Below, piece by piece: positions 23,541-35,495 of a stretch of DNA of 64,000 bases; position 1 is the first letter of the stretch, and the number at the start of each line of letters is the position of its first letter. Origin of the DNA: Zea mays (Eukaryota > Streptophyta > Magnoliopsida > Poales > Poaceae); contig NC_050097.1 in assembly GCF_902167145.1 (NCBI RefSeq), forward strand, positions 146,531,982 through 146,595,981, read 5' to 3'. The translations under genes were made by a program, and so were the position numbers. The notes under the pieces are model-generated. The model saw only the letters and a list, made by a program, of their open reading frames with translations. It searched no databases and was not told the origin of the DNA.

Positions 23541-23904
23541 TTTTCTCATGATCCTCCTCTTGCCCCTTCGGCTAATTTCATATATTCCTTCTCACAGCAA
23601 TAGGATATGCTAGAGCCCCTAAACAATGATGACCTTCCTTCTCGACTCCTTGAGACCATTCCTGAGGTCTCTTTTCGTAATAATGCACCACATATGAAGA
23701 TGATCATAATGTAGCATCAGCCAAATTCTCCAAAATTGGTTATTGAGCGAGGGTTGTCTTTAGAAACTGTTGCCCCCCCAGGTCCAGACCAAGGCGAGGA
23801 TTATGGTTTCAAAGAAAGCTCATCAAGAGGCGTGATCATCGTCTTTATACCAAGAGGCCTTGATTGCAAACCAAGTACACACTTTCCCTGCCTCTAGTTC
23901 TCGT
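23541..23904 (+). pseudogene. Degenerate open frame, unknown protein
   Basis: A plus-strand frame runs about 120 codons with only two stops. Readable parts are LEPLNNDDLPSRLLETIPEV, SPKLVIERGLSLETVAPPG and RGVIIVFIPRGLDCKPS. The amino-acid texture looks like decayed coding sequence, but I do not recognise a family. It lies immediately after LTR E. It could be a captured gene piece in the CACTA element or a relic of another transposon. Confidence 0.3.
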
Positions 23905-24939
23905 GCCGGTACATTTTTGCTAATTGCATTTCACTCTCCTCCCAGATAGCCAGAGCAGGGATGTGCAAAGGTCGCAGTCGAGACAATGGACTACGTGTCG
24001 TGGCGACGCAACGTGTATCGAGCGAGCGTCCGTGACAAAATAGAAGAAAGAGAAAGGGATCTGGGTACATAAGCCATTTGTTTTCGGTGGCCAAGGGGAG
24101 GACCGCCAAAAATAACTTTAATTTCAGAAATAAGCTTTAATTTTCGTCGTCAAAGCTCTCGAAAGTAAACATCAGTTTTTGATTGCCATAGTGAGGCCAC
24201 CAAAATTAACGTTGGCTACTGGAAATGGTTTGAAATGTTGTTGTCCCTGATATGTCTAACCCTGTAGATTTAACAGCAGCGCGGCATTTGAGGTTAGTTG
24301 CTGTGGCATTCTAACTAACAAAAAGATGTAGGATCGAAGCGCAATGTCGGTGCATGGCTGCATGGAGGTAGGTTGTTGCATTGTGATGTTCTACTCGGAC
24401 AAAAAGATAGTGATTGGGTAACAAAACTACCTGTGGACATCGATTTTCGCTTGTGGTCGAGGTAATAAAACTGTCGGTGAAAATCTTTTCCATGTGGAAA
24501 CACAAAATGGGTTTTAAAATAGCAAAAAAAATTAATTTCGATGTCGCGACACTTTTAGCACATAATTCACGTGCTATGGGTCAATGGGAATCAAACCCTT
24601 GACCTCACCCTCACACATAGCACTTTCTACCACTTCACCTATCACTTACATCATGTTTATATTGTAGTTTTGTTGCCCACATATTAGAATATATTGAGCA
24701 TAAATTGACTGTTCGAGGTTGTAAATGAATTCAAACGAAAAAGTTATCAACCACAAACTTTCATAACTATTGAAGTTCTACAACTTTTGTTTGGTACATT
24801 TCCCATCCGAGATCGTTTGCAAAATTTGCATTTTAAATTTGACAAATTTAGATGCAATTTTTGTGAGCCAAAATTATTTCAAATAAAAAACTTAGCAACT
24901 ATGAAGTTTCATGACTGTTAGAGATCTACAACTTTTATG
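23905..24939. other. Non-coding sequence, probably CACTA 3' region
   Basis: No gene is visible. Around 24080-24230 are weak inverted motifs (CGGTGGCC, GACCGCC, GAGGCCACC). At 24720-24970 are paired segments such as TACAACTTTTGTTTGGTA and TACAACTTTTATGTTGGTA within AT-rich DNA. Sequence of this 'confused palindrome' type is common near the ends of grass CACTA elements, but I cannot place the terminus. Confidence 0.35.
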
Positions 24940-24989
24940 TTGGTAGTTTTTTCATATGAGGACATTTGAAAAAGTCAAAAAATTTCAGC

Positions 24990-25200
24990 ATACAAATGAT
25001 TTTTAGTGGCAGTTTCTTGAGAAAACCTCATGTCGAAATCGATTTTTACAGGTTGTTTCTTAAAAAAATTGCCTGTAGAAATCATGGATTTCTAGTGGGG
25101 GTTTTCTTAAGGAACCGCCTGTAGAAATATGATTTCTATAGTCAGTTTTCTTCAAAAACCGCCACTAGAAATAACACTGGCGCTTGACAACCCAAACCAC
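24990..25200. repeat. CACTA subterminal-type repeats, left cluster
   Basis: Degenerate copies of the element's palindromic repeat: GTGGCAGTTTCTTGAG, CAGGTTGTTTCTTAAAA...TTGCCTGTAGAAAT, CTAGTGGGGGTTTTCTTAAGG followed by AACCGCCTGTAGAAAT, and AACCGCCACTAGAAAT. Spacing between copies is 40-60 bp. The cluster ends where the truncated Zeon copy starts near 25221. Confidence 0.65.
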
Positions 25201-25227
25201 CTATAAAAATTAAACCATGCAGCTTGA

Positions 25228-26587
25228 GAGTGGCTTACCGAAGCAACTGATGCTGTGGGCTGTTGGTTGCGCACATACTCGGGAATGTATGGGGAATAGC
25301 ACGAAGCGTTATGCAAGACCTGCTTCGACTGATTCTGCCTTGCTTCGGCTTCAACTATCACTATCTGCTTCTGGATCGTGACCTGGCACGTCCTTGTTGT
25401 ATGTCCTTTATCTTCCCTGCAGAATAAACAGAACAGTCTCCTAGGCTGGGAGCTGAACCTTCCTCCAAAGCTTCTGCCTCCTCTACCTCTTGGAGCCGCT
25501 GGCCTCGAAGAGCTCTGCTGCGTCCCTGAAGTCTAGGAGCTCTGCTGATGCCCTTGAGAGTGGTTTCCTCTGTCATCACCTGAGCTAGGATCATGGATCG
25601 TCATGACATGACTGGGATGGAGTCGTCCTCGAAGCTCCTAGTCATCTTAGAATACCTATAGGCTTTCTCCCTTCTTTGGTGGAAATCGTTGTCAGCTCAG
25701 ATGTACTCAACCATTTTCTGGAGAAGCTTCTCCAAGGTCTATGGTGGCTTCCTTGCCAAATATTGCGCTGTTGGTCCTGGTCTGAGCCCCTTGATCATGG
25801 CTTCAATGACAATATCATTAGGCACTGTAGGCGCCTGAGCTCTAAGACACAAGAACATTCGAACGTACGCCTGCAAGTACTCCTCATGGTCTTGCGTGCA
25901 TTGGAATAGTGCTTGGGCAGTTACTGGCTTCGTCTGGAAACCTTGGAAGCTAGTGACTAGCATATCCTTCACCTTTTGCCACAAAGTGATTGTTCCTGGC
26001 CGAAGAGAAGAATACCATGTTTGAGCCACAATTCTGACTGCCATGACGAAGGACTTCGCCATGACAACAGTGTTGCCCCCAAATGAGTGTATGGTTGCTT
26101 CGTTGCTCATTAGAAACTGCTTCGGATCTGAGTGTCCATCATACATGGGGAGCTGAGGTGGCTTGTAAGATGATGGCCATGGGATAGCCTGCAACTCTGC
26201 TGCTAGAAGAGAAGTATCATCAAAAGCAAAGTTGCCATGATGAAAGTCATCGTACCATTCATCCTCATTGATTGGGCTTTCCTGATGAAGCTCCCTATGT
26301 TGGGGCCTTCGGTCTTGGTAATCCTGAGTAAGGTGACGCATTTCCTTAGCGGCTTCGTCGATCTTCTTCTGAAGGTCGGCTAGCCGAAGCATCTTTTCTC
26401 TCTTCCTTTGTACTTGTTGATGAATGGCCTCTAAGTCCCTGATCTCCTGATCCAATTCCTCCTCCTGAGGTGTTGGGCTAGTAGCCTTTCTCTTCTGGCT
26501 CCTAGCTTCTCGCAGGGAGAGTGTCTCCTGATTTGTGTCCAGTGGCTATAGGGCAGCCCCTAGCGCTGTTGTCTTTTTCGGTGGCAT
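25228..26587 (-). pseudogene. gag: Zeon-like gag (truncated)
   Basis: From the ATG at 26587 (MPPKKTTALGAAL) the frame passes a basic region, a coiled coil (IRDLEAIHQQVQRKREKMLR, KIDEAAKEMRHL), the gag core (PPQLPMYDGHSDPKQFL, AQTWYSSLRPGTITLWQKVK, PTVPNDIVIEAMIKGLRPGP) and an arginine/glycine-rich tail with a damaged zinc knuckle around 25400. Stops occur near 26550 and 25738, with frameshifts after it. It ends at the truncation point, where homology to the second copy ceases. No pol is present in either copy. Confidence 0.8.
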
Positions 26588-26630
26588 GACGAAGGTGAAT
26601 GCTTGTCGAAGGTGGTCGTTCGAGTTCACC

Positions 26631-26645
26631 AGAGGTGGGCGCCAA
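26631..26645 (-). promoter_or_regulatory. Primer binding site of the truncated Zeon copy
   Basis: TTGGCGCCCACCTCT on the minus strand follows the LTR end ACCAACA directly. The same TTGGCGCCCACC occurs at the same place in the copy at 41071-41085. I did not assign the tRNA. Confidence 0.65.
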
Positions 26646-27313
26646 TGTTGGTCACTTGTTCTCAAATGCTGTGGGTCAAGAACAAGACAACACAATTTTT
26701 AATTAATTATGGACCTTCGTATTCCGAAGCATTATTCCCATATGGGTATAATGCTTATCGAACGAAGGTCAAGAAGGACATACCTTCATCATTTAATATG
26801 TGAATAAGAATGTAAAAGGATGAAGACAGTAACTGCATCTCATCAATTCATGCACATTTATATTTCATAAAACATGCATGAATATTAACATCATTGCTAT
26901 TACATTGATACCTTCGCTTGCTTGAAGGTGAAGACGTGGGAGAGTGATTACAATTTAGCATGAACAGTATGGTGCTACTGTTCATCTATTTATAGGCACA
27001 GGACGCAACCCGAGTAAAAGTACATTTATGCCCTTAACATTCATCTATAACCATAACACGAATCATTAAGAATTGAATAGTCTTTGTCCCTTTTCGGTCC
27101 TCATCATACTTGATCTTCGTCATCACGTCAAGCCGAAGCTCTTTGACTATAGCTCCGTCGTCCATTCTTATCACCTTCGGGTTATATCTTCACCCTGTCA
27201 TGAGAGAAGACCTTCATCCCGAAGCCGAAGCCTCCTGTAATAATTCATGTCATACTAAAAACATATGGTCAGTCATGTATTTGAGGACCTTTGGGAGAGG
27301 AAGACCCCCAATA
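26646..27313 (-). repeat. 5' LTR of the truncated Zeon copy (668 bp)
   Basis: It closely resembles the LTRs at 34536-35203 and 41086-41752 along its whole length. A TATA box (CTATAAATAG on minus, near 26986-26995) lies beside a hairpin with 10 bp arms ATGAACAGTA and TACTGTTCAT at 26960-26985. Confidence 0.85.
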
Positions 27314-27661
27314 GGGACCTTCCTCAGTTTCTCAAAAGGTAGTAGAGGTCTACCTGACACATATTGTTTAGGCACGTTTTTATAATCTGCCTTAGTTGGG
27401 ATCTTTATCTTTGTGGCCATTGCCTCAGTCTTTTCTGCAGACCCCTCTTGGTCGGCCAAATCAATAATATGTGACGTGAGGTCCCAAGCAATCCCTTTCA
27501 AAAATTGAGCTGTGCCAGTAGTAGTAGCTTTACTCTTCTTTTTCTCGAATGTGGACAGCAATTTTGGTACAGGGAATTTAGATTACTTTGATGGTCGTGA
27601 ATTTCTTGATGGCTGTGCAGAAGGTGGTGGCGTCCTAAATGTTAATGCTTGTGGCGGAAAC
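27314..27661 (-). pseudogene. CACTA Transposase_24-like gene, C-terminal piece
   Basis: The minus-strand frame from 27660 to 27314 has one stop near 27583 and reads FRTPPPSAQPSRNSRPSK, then STFEKKKSKATTTG, DLADQEGSAEKTEAM and KQYVSGRPLLPFEKLRK. The motif '[KQ]YV.GRPL[LV]P' near the end is typical of the C-terminus of the En/Spm second protein (Transposase_24, PF03004). The part just before it ends at 41981; the Opie element and a small deletion now separate the two by 14 kb. The truncated Zeon copy cuts its last residues. Confidence 0.7.
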
Positions 27662-28467
27662 TGAAAGTCACCTAGAGGGGGGTGAATAGGCAAAACCTGA
27701 AATTTACAAACTTTAAACACGCACTATGCTCAGGGTTAGTGTTAGAAATAATTTGGAGTGCGGAAGATAGTTCTCCTTCCCAAGAGTTGCTTAATCAATG
27801 CGGCTAACTTTGGGAGCCAACTCAAATCAATATGTGCAAGGAGACTTTTAGAGAGAGGAGAGGGGATAAACAAATTGAATGGAGATCAACACAAATGAAC
27901 ACAGCGATTTGTTTACCAAGGTTCGGTTCCAAAGAACCTACTCCCCGTTGAGGAGGCCACAAAGGCAGGTCTATTCCAACCCTTTCTCTCTCTCAATCAG
28001 TCACCTAGACCGGTCGAGTGCTTCTTCTTAAACACACGGGTCACTAAGACCCTGCAAGGATCACCACACAATTAGGTGTCTCTTGCTTGCTTTACAATTC
28101 ACTTAGAAGGTTGAGAAAGAGATGAAGAAGGCACGATTGCCAAAGCCAAGCAACAAGAGCGACAAACAACACAAGGATCAAACTCTCTCAAGCCACTAAG
28201 CACTAATGATCACTTGTATAAATTGTGGGACTTGGAGAGATTGGAAGCTTTGAATGTGTCTTGGAATGGATTTCTAGCTCTTGTATTGAATGTGAATGAG
28301 TAGAGTGCTTGGATCATGTGAATGGAGGTGGTTGGGGTTGTATTTATAGCCTCCAACCACTTCCTAGCCATTGCTCCTTTTCTATCGACCGTGCACGGTC
28401 CACACCCCTAGTCCGGACGGTCAGCCCCTACACATCAATGGCTGAAATCGTAACGGCCTGCAATAAC
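27662..28467 (-). repeat. 3' LTR of the Opie-like element
   Basis: It starts TGAAAGTCACCTAGAGGGG and shares the first about 620 bases with the split 5' LTR. The last part contains CCGTGCACGGTC and GTCCGGACGGTC, typical of Opie/Ji LTRs. Its boundary with the interior is obscured by a deletion that removed the purine tract. Confidence 0.8.
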
Positions 28468-31400
28468 GGCTAATTGGTTGTGGATACTAACATGAGAAAT
28501 TTTGATATCCCCTTTTTGTTGGTGATCTCTCAGAAAGTGATATTGGATGTTTATGTGCTTAGAGCGGTTATGTTCAACAGGATTATCCGCCATGCGGATT
28601 GCACTCTCATTATTACATAGCAGAGGGACTTTGCTCAACTTGTAGCCATTGTCCCTAAGGGTTTGCCTCATCTAGAGTAATTGTGCACAACAATAACCTG
28701 CAGCAATATACTCGGCTTCAGTGGTGGACAGAGCTACTGAGTTTTGTTTCTTTGAAGCCCAAGACACCAGGGATCTCCCCAGAAACTGACAAGTCCCTAA
28801 TATGCTCTTCCTGTCAATTTTATATCCGGCATAATCTGCATCGGAATACCCCGTTAGATCAAAGGTAGATCCCTTGGGGTACCATAGCCCAAACGTAGGA
28901 GTGTAAACTAAATATCTCATAATTCTTTTCACGACCCTAAGTTGAACTTCCTTAGGATTTGCCTAGAACCTTGCACACATACATACGAAAAGCATAATAT
29001 CTAGCCATGAAGCACATAAATAGAGTAAAGATCCTATCATCGACCGTTATACCTTTTGATCTATGGATTTACCTCCTGTGTCAAGGTCGAGATGCCCATT
29101 TGTTCCCACGGGTGTCTTGATGGGTTTGGCATTCTTCATTCCAAACTTCTTGAGTATGTCTTGAATGTACTTAGTTTGGCTGATAAAGGTGCCCTCTTGG
29201 AGTTGCTTGATTTGGAATCCAAGGAAATACTTTAGCTCCCCCATCATTAACATCTCGAATTTCTGTATCATAATCCTACTAAACTCTTCACAAGATGACT
29301 TGTTAGTAGACCCAAATATAATATCATCAACATAAATTTGGCATATAAACAAGTCTTTAGCAATTGTTTTAGTGAAGAGAGTAGGATCAACTTTACCAAC
29401 TTTGAAGCCATTAGTGATAAGAAAGTATCTAAGCCATTCATACCATGCTCTTGGGGCTTGCTTGAGCCCATAAAGCGCCTTTGTGAGCTTATACACATGT
29501 GAAGGACACTCACTATCTTCAAAGCCAGGAAGTTGCTCAACATATACATCTTCCTTGATAGGGCCATTTAGGAAGGCACTCTTCACATCCATTTGATATA
29601 ACTTAAAGCCATGGTAAGTAGCATAGGCAAGTAATATATGAATTGACTCAAGCCTAGCTACGGGTGCATAGGTTTCATCAAAATCCAAACCTTCGACTTG
29701 TGAATATCCTTTGGCAACAAGTCGGGCTTTGTTCCTTGTCACCACACCATGCTCATCTTGTTTGTTGCGGAATACCCATTTGGTACCTACAACATTTTGG
29801 TTAGGACGTGGAACTAAATGTCATACCTCATTTCTCGTGAAGTTGTTGAGCTCCTCTTGCATTGCCACCACCCAGTCCGGATTTCTTAGTGCATCCTCTA
29901 TCCTGTATGGCTCAAAAGAAGACACAAAATAGTAATGTTCACAGAAATGAGCAACTCAAGATCTAGTAGTTACCCCCTTGTTGATGTCACCAAGTATGGA
30001 GTTGACGGGGTGATCTCTTTGAATTGCTTGGTGGACTCTTGGGTGAGGTGGTCTTTGATCTTGAATTTCTTGATCATCTTCCTTATCTTGATTATCTTCA
30101 TTTGCCCCTTGATCAATGTCCTCCTCTTGAGGTGGCTCATTGTCTTGATCTTCATCCTCTTCTTGTTGAGCCATGTCCTCATCTTGAGTTGGTGGAGATC
30201 CTTGTATGGAAGATGATGGTTGATTTTGTGCTTGTGGAGGCTCTTTGGATTCTTTTGGACACACATCCCCAATGGACATGTTCCTTAGCGCGACGCAGGG
30301 AGCCTCTTCATCGTCTAGTTCATCAAGATCAACTTGCTCCATTTGGGAGCCATTAGTCTCATCAAACACAATGTCACAAGAAACTTCAACTAATCTAGTG
30401 GACTTGTTGAAGACTCTATATGCCCTTGTGTTTGAGTCATAACCAAGTAAAAAGCCTTCTACTGCTTTAGGAGAAAATTTAGAATTTCTACCTCTCTTAA
30501 TAAGAATGAAGCATTTGCTCCCAAAAACTCTAAAATAAGAAACATTGGGCTTTTTACCGATAAGGAGTTCATACGATGTTTTCTTGAAGATTCGGTGTAG
30601 GTAGAGTCGGTTGATGGAGTAGCAGCCAGTGTTAATCGCCTCCGCTCAAAACCGATCCAGAGTTTTGTACTCATCAAGCATGGTCCTTACCATATCCAAA
30701 AGAGTTCTTTCTTCCTCTTCACTACACCATTTTGTTGAGGTGTGTAGGGAGAAGAGAACTCATGCTTGATGCCCTCTTCCTCAAGAAATCCTTCAATTTG
30801 TGAATTCTTGAACTCCATTCCATTATCGCTTCTAATCTTTTTGATTCTCAATTCGAACTCATTTTGAGCCTGTCTTAAGAATATCTTTAAGGTCTCTTAG
30901 GTTTGAGATTTTTCCTGCAAAAAGAATATCCAAGTGAAGCGAGAATAATCATCCATAATTATAAGACAATACTTACTCCCGTCGATGCTTATGTAAGTGA
31001 TTGGGCCGAATAGATCCATGTGGAATAGCTCAAGTGGTCTGTCGGTCATCATGATGTTTTTGTGTGGATGACAAACTCCAACTTGCTTCCATGCTTGACA
31101 TGCTCTACAAATCCTGTCTTTCTCAAAATGAACATTTGTTAGTCCTAAAATGTGTTCTCCCTTTAGAAGCTTGTGAAGATTGTTTATTCCAACATGAGCA
31201 AGTCGGTGATGCCAAAGCCAGCCCATTTTAGTCTTAGCAATTAAGCAAGTGTCTAGTTCATCATTGTTATCATTAAAATCAACTAAATATAGCTGACCAT
31301 CTAACACTCCCTTAAAAGCTATCGAATCATCACTTCTTCTAAAGACAGTAACACCAACATCAGTAAACAGACAGTTGTAGCCCATTTTACATAATTGAGA

Positions 31401-31640
31401 AACTGAAAGCAAGTTGTAATCTAAAGAATCTACTAGAAAACATTGGAAATGGAATGGTCAGGAGATATAGCTATTTTACCCAAAGCTTTGACCAAACCGT
31501 GATTTCCATCCCTGAATGTGATTGCTCTTTGGGGATCTTCATTCTTCTCATATGAGGAGAACATCCTTTTCTCCCCTGTCATGTGGTTTGTGCACCCGCT
31601 ATCGATTATCCAACTTGACCCGCCGGATGCATAAACCTAC
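28468..31640 (-). pseudogene. pol: Opie-like pol: protease, integrase, reverse transcriptase, RNase H
   Basis: Copia order, reading leftward: protease region just upstream of 31560 (a decayed WIIDSGCTNHM-like motif), pre-integrase zinc domain (LWHHRLAHVG, then RICRACQAWK, near 31150-31230), integrase core (LFHMDLFGPITYISIDGSKY), an acidic linker with poly-E/D/Q (29956-30369), reverse transcriptase ([19 protein letters not shown] near 29320) and RNase H (SDADYAGYKIDRKS, TEAEYIAAGYC). Stops and shifts lie near 30890, 30455, 29950, 29045 and 28672. RNase H ends prematurely at NQLA, where it is fused to LTR sequence near 28468. Confidence 0.88.
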
Positions 31641-34099
31641 AAAACAAATTTAGGCCTTGTTCTTAGGTACCCAAACGGTCTTGGGTCCTTTCACATTAGA
31701 AACAAGCACCTTGGGTACCCAAACACAAGTCTTGGGACTCTTGTATTTGCCCCCAACATATTTGGCAACTACTTTGCCTGATTTGTTAGTTAGCACAAAA
31801 GATGCATCAAAAGTCTTAAACGAAATGCTATGTTCATTTGATGCATTGACAAAATTTTCTTTTTAGGCACTTTGATATGAGTTGAATGTCTAGAGCTTGA
31901 TGCCTCATTACTATACATATAAGCATGATGAGAAATAGTATGAGTTTTTCTAGCATGAATTTTCCTAATTTTGTGGTCAGGATAGTTCTCAGGATATAAA
32001 ATGTAACCTTCTCTATCCTGAACCATGGGAGCCTTGTCCTTAACAAAATTTGAAAGCCTGTTCTTGGGGGCATTAAGTTTGATGTTTTTTTTGGCTCCCT
32101 TGTTGGAAGCCAATACCATCCTTAATGTCAGGGCGTCTCCCATTATAAAGCATGCTACGAGCAAATTTAAATTTTTCATTCTCTAACTCATGCTCGACAA
32201 TTTTAGCATTTAATTAGGCTATGTGATCATTTTGTTCTTTAATCATAGTAAGGTGATCATTCATAGCATCAATATTAACATCTCTACATCTAGTGCAAAT
32301 GATGACATGTTCAACAGTAGATGTAGGAAGATTGCAAGCATTCAATTCTTCTATCTTAGCATTTAAACTAGCATTTTCAGTTCTAAGACAGGAAATTGAA
32401 TCATTGCACATATCAAGCTCTTTAGATAATTTTCACATTTTTCTACCTCTAGAGCATAAGCATTTTTCAACTTAACAAATTTCTTATTTTCCTTAATGAG
32501 CAAGTCCTCTTGGCATTCCAAGAGATCATCCTTCTCGTTAATGGTTTCTATCAATTCATTTATCGTTCTCTTTTGGTCCTTTGTAAGGTTGGCAAAAAGA
32601 GAAGTTAAATCATCTTCATTATCACTAGAGCTACCCTCATCATCGGAAGTAGTGTATTTGGGGGTATCTATAGAATGTACCTTCTTCTTTTTGCTTTCCT
32701 TAGCCATTAGGCATTTGTGGCCGACGTTGGGGAAGAGAAGGCCCTTGTTGATGGCGATGTTGGCGATGTCCTCATCGGAGGAGGAGTCGGTGGAGCTCTC
32801 GTCGGAGTCCCATTCCCGCCCCACATGTGCCTCGCCACCCTTCTTCTTGTAGTATCTCTTCTTCTCCATCTTCTTCTTTCCTTTCTTGTCGTCGTCCCTG
32901 TCACTGTCACTTGTATATGGACATTAAGTGACTGGTCTTACCACACCTATAGCAAACCCTCTTGGAGCGGGGTTTGTAGTCCTTCCCCTTCCTTTGCTTG
33001 AGGATTTGCTGGAAGCTCTTGATGATAAGAGCCATCCCCTCATTGTCAAGCTTGGAGGTGTCGATTGGGAGTCTACTTGGTGTAGACTCTTCTTTCTTTT
33101 CTTCTGTTGCTTTGAATGCAACGGGTTGCACCTCGGGTGTGGAGGTGGCGCCTTGCTCCATGTTGACAATGTGTTTGGAGTCTTTGATCATAAGTTCAAA
33201 GCTCACAAACTTAGCAATTACTTCCTCGGGGGACATCTATTTGTATCTAGTATCTCCACGAATTAATTGAACTTGAGTTGGATTACGAAAAACAAGAGAT
33301 CTTAGAATAACCTTGGCCATTTCATGGTCATCCCATTTGGTGCTCCCGAGGTTGTGCACTTGGTTGACCATTGTTTTGAGCCGGTTGTACATTGCTTGTG
33401 GCCCCTCTCCTTTGTTGAGGACGAATCGACCGAGCTCTCCCTCGATCGTCTCGCGCTTGGTGATTTTGGTCACCTTGTCCCCTTCATGCGCCGTTTTGAG
33501 GACGTCCCAAATTTCTTTGGCATTTTCAACCCTTGCACCTTACTATACTCCTCTCGACACAAGGAGGCGAGGAGTATAAAAGTTGCTTGGGAATTAAAAT
33601 GCCTTATTTGGGCTGCCTCATCAGAGTCATGGTCCTTGTCGCCCACATGTGGTGCCTACGCTCCAAACTCAACAATGTCCCATATGCTTTTGTGGAGTGA
33701 GGTTAGATGGTGCCTCATTTTATCACTCCACATAAAATAATCGTCACCATCAAAATATGGTGGTTTGCCTAGGGGTACAGAAAGTAGAGGAGCGCGTTTT
33801 GGAATGCAAGGATAGCGTAGAGGCATCTTACTATACTTCTTGCGCTCTTGGCGTTTCAAAGTGGTAGACTCGACGCTGAAGGTGGAAGGTGATGAAGAGT
33901 CGGCCTCGTAGTAGACCACCTTCTTCATTTTCTTTTTCTTCTTATCACCCTTCCTATATGACTTGATGGAGGAAGCGGATTCCTCCTTGTGCTTGTCACT
34001 GGCCTCTTTTGACGAAGTCCGTTCATCGTTCTTCCTTCCCGAGCCTTCGGGCTTATCGCCGGTGACCATCGCCCTCTTGGTGTGTTCTCCTGACATCAC
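31641..34099 (-). pseudogene. gag: Opie-like gag
   Basis: The start ATG is at 34099 (MSGEHTKRAMVTGDKPEGSG), 43 bases inside the primer binding site. Parts in order: basic/acidic N-terminus, gag core (PPYFDGDDYFMWSDKMRHHL, KGEGPQAMYNRLKTMVNQV), a zinc knuckle CYRCGKTSHLM that lacks its last cysteine, a lysine-rich region, an acidic SDESSTDSSSDED stretch, a long coiled coil (LIETINEKDDLLECQEDLL) and a Sirevirus-type tail (DREGYILYPENYPDHKIRK). Stops and frameshifts occur near 33655, 33237, 32906, 32213 and 31790. The long gag C-terminus is a Sirevirus trait. Confidence 0.85.
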
Positions 34100-34130
34100 T
34101 TCGAGTTGTTAGACTCTAATGAAGCACTGA

Positions 34131-34142
34131 GCTCCGCTACCA
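34131..34142 (-). promoter_or_regulatory. Primer binding site of the Opie-like element
   Basis: TGGTAGCGGAGC on the minus strand lies two bases after the LTR end GGCGACTTTCA. It is close to the initiator tRNA-Met complement TGGTATCAGAGC used by most plant Copia elements. Confidence 0.8.
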
Positions 34143-34144
34143 AT

Positions 34145-34535
34145 TGAAAGTCGCCTCGAGGGGGGTGAATAGCCGAAACTTGAAATTTACAAATTTTAAC
34201 ACGCACTATGCTTGGGGTTAGTGTTTGAAATAATTCAGAGTGCGGAAGATAGTTCTCCTTCCCAAGAGTTGCTTAATCAATGCGGATGACTTTGGGAGCC
34301 AACACAAATCAATATGTGCAAGGGAATTTTTAGAGAGACGAGAGGGGATGAACAAATCGAATGGAGATCAACACAAATGTACACGGCGATTTGTTTACCT
34401 AGGTTCGGTTCCAAAGAACCTAGTTTCCGTTGAGGTGGCCACAAAGGCCAGGTCTATTCCAACAATATTCCTCTCCCAATCGGTCACCTAGACCTATCGA
34501 GTGCTTTTTCTTAAACACACGGGTCACTAAGACCC
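34145..34535 (-). repeat. 5' LTR of the Opie-like element, inner part
   Basis: TGAAAGTCGCCTCGAGGGG at 34145 matches the 3' LTR at 27662. Similarity continues to GGGTCACTAAGACCC at 34535, where the Zeon LTR starts. The matching base in the intact LTR is near 28052. Confidence 0.88.
34531..34535. repeat. Target site duplication GACCC, left copy
   Basis: The five bases GACCC precede TGTTGG at 34536 and recur at 41753-41757, right after the other Zeon LTR. In the uninterrupted Opie LTR the sequence reads CTAAGACCCTGC, a single copy. Confidence 0.85.
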
Positions 34536-35203
34536 TGTTGGTCACTTGTTCTCAAATGTTGTGGATCAAGAACAAGGCAACACAATTGTTAATTATTAAG
34601 GACCTTCGTCTTCCGAAGCATTATCTCTCCATGGATATAATGATCATCGGACGAAGGTCATGAAGGACGTACCTTCATCATTCAATGTGTAAACAAGAAT
34701 GCAAAGAGATGAAGACAATGACTATATCTCATTAATTCATTCATATTTGCATTCTATAAAACATGTATGAATGTCAACAAAATTCATATTACAAGGATAC
34801 CTCCGACTTGCTTGAAGGCGAAGACGTCAGCGAGTGATTACAATTCAGAGTGAACAGTACGATGCTACTATTCATCTATTTATGGGCACGGGACACAACT
34901 CGAGTAAAAGTACATTTATGCCCCTGACATTCATCTATAATCACAACGCGAATCATTAAGGACTGAGTAGTCTTTGTCCCTTTTCAGTCATCATCACATT
35001 TGGTCTTCGTCATCACATCAAGCCGAAGCACTTTGGCTATAGCTTCATCGTCCATTCTTATCACCTTCGGGCTACATCTTAACCTTGTCATGAAAGAAGA
35101 CCATCATCCCGAAGATGAATCCCCCTATAATAATCCATGTCATACCAAAAACATATGGCCAGTCACATTTTTGAGGACCTTCGGAGGAAGAAGGCCCCCA
35201 ACA
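34536..35203 (-). repeat. 3' LTR of the Zeon-like element (668 bp)
   Basis: It is bounded by TGTTGGTCAC (34536) and GCCCCCAACA (35203) on the plus strand. The minus-strand sequence before it, CTAGGGGTTAC (35204-35214), is the purine-rich primer for plus-strand synthesis. Confidence 0.9.
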
Positions 35204-35495
35204 GTAACCCCTAGCAGTATTGATTTGTTTCTTTGTAACAAATTTAGACTGCAACATGAATGAAGGCCTTTAGCCGAAGGTCCGAAAAAACACCTTCCCT
35301 TCGCTAGAATAGCGAATCACACTGAATTGTGGGACCCATCAATATGTGGGGTTCTGAACATATATATAGGAGCCTGTGTCGTGAGTATTTTTCATGCTAT
35401 CTAGCTGGTTGCGCTGTGCTTGCCATTTTGAGTTTCTTTGCTTTCTTGAGCTTGATTAACTTTTGAGTTTTGGCATCTGTGCAACCATCGTCTAA

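Larger units (their letters stand above)
25221..27313 (-). mobile_element. Zeon-like non-autonomous Gypsy element, 3'-truncated copy
   Basis: It has a full 5' LTR (26646-27313), primer binding site and most of gag, then stops near 25221, where CACTA repeats resume. Everything downstream of gag (tandem repeat, antisense gene, 3' LTR) present in the copy at 34536-41752 is missing here. It splits the CACTA Transposase_24 gene, whose C-terminal part continues at 27314. The LTR outer end is decayed (CCCCCAATA). Confidence 0.8.

Noticed and set aside
24190..24210. CCATAGTGAGG as a CACTA right terminus (TAGTG)
   Set aside because: No palindromic subterminal array of the main family lies next to it and no inverted partner was found; five bases alone are not evidence.
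24311..24602. Three 62-64 codon frames in the region left of the CACTA repeats
   Set aside because: Overlapping on both strands, no motif, no promoter or start context; chance frames.
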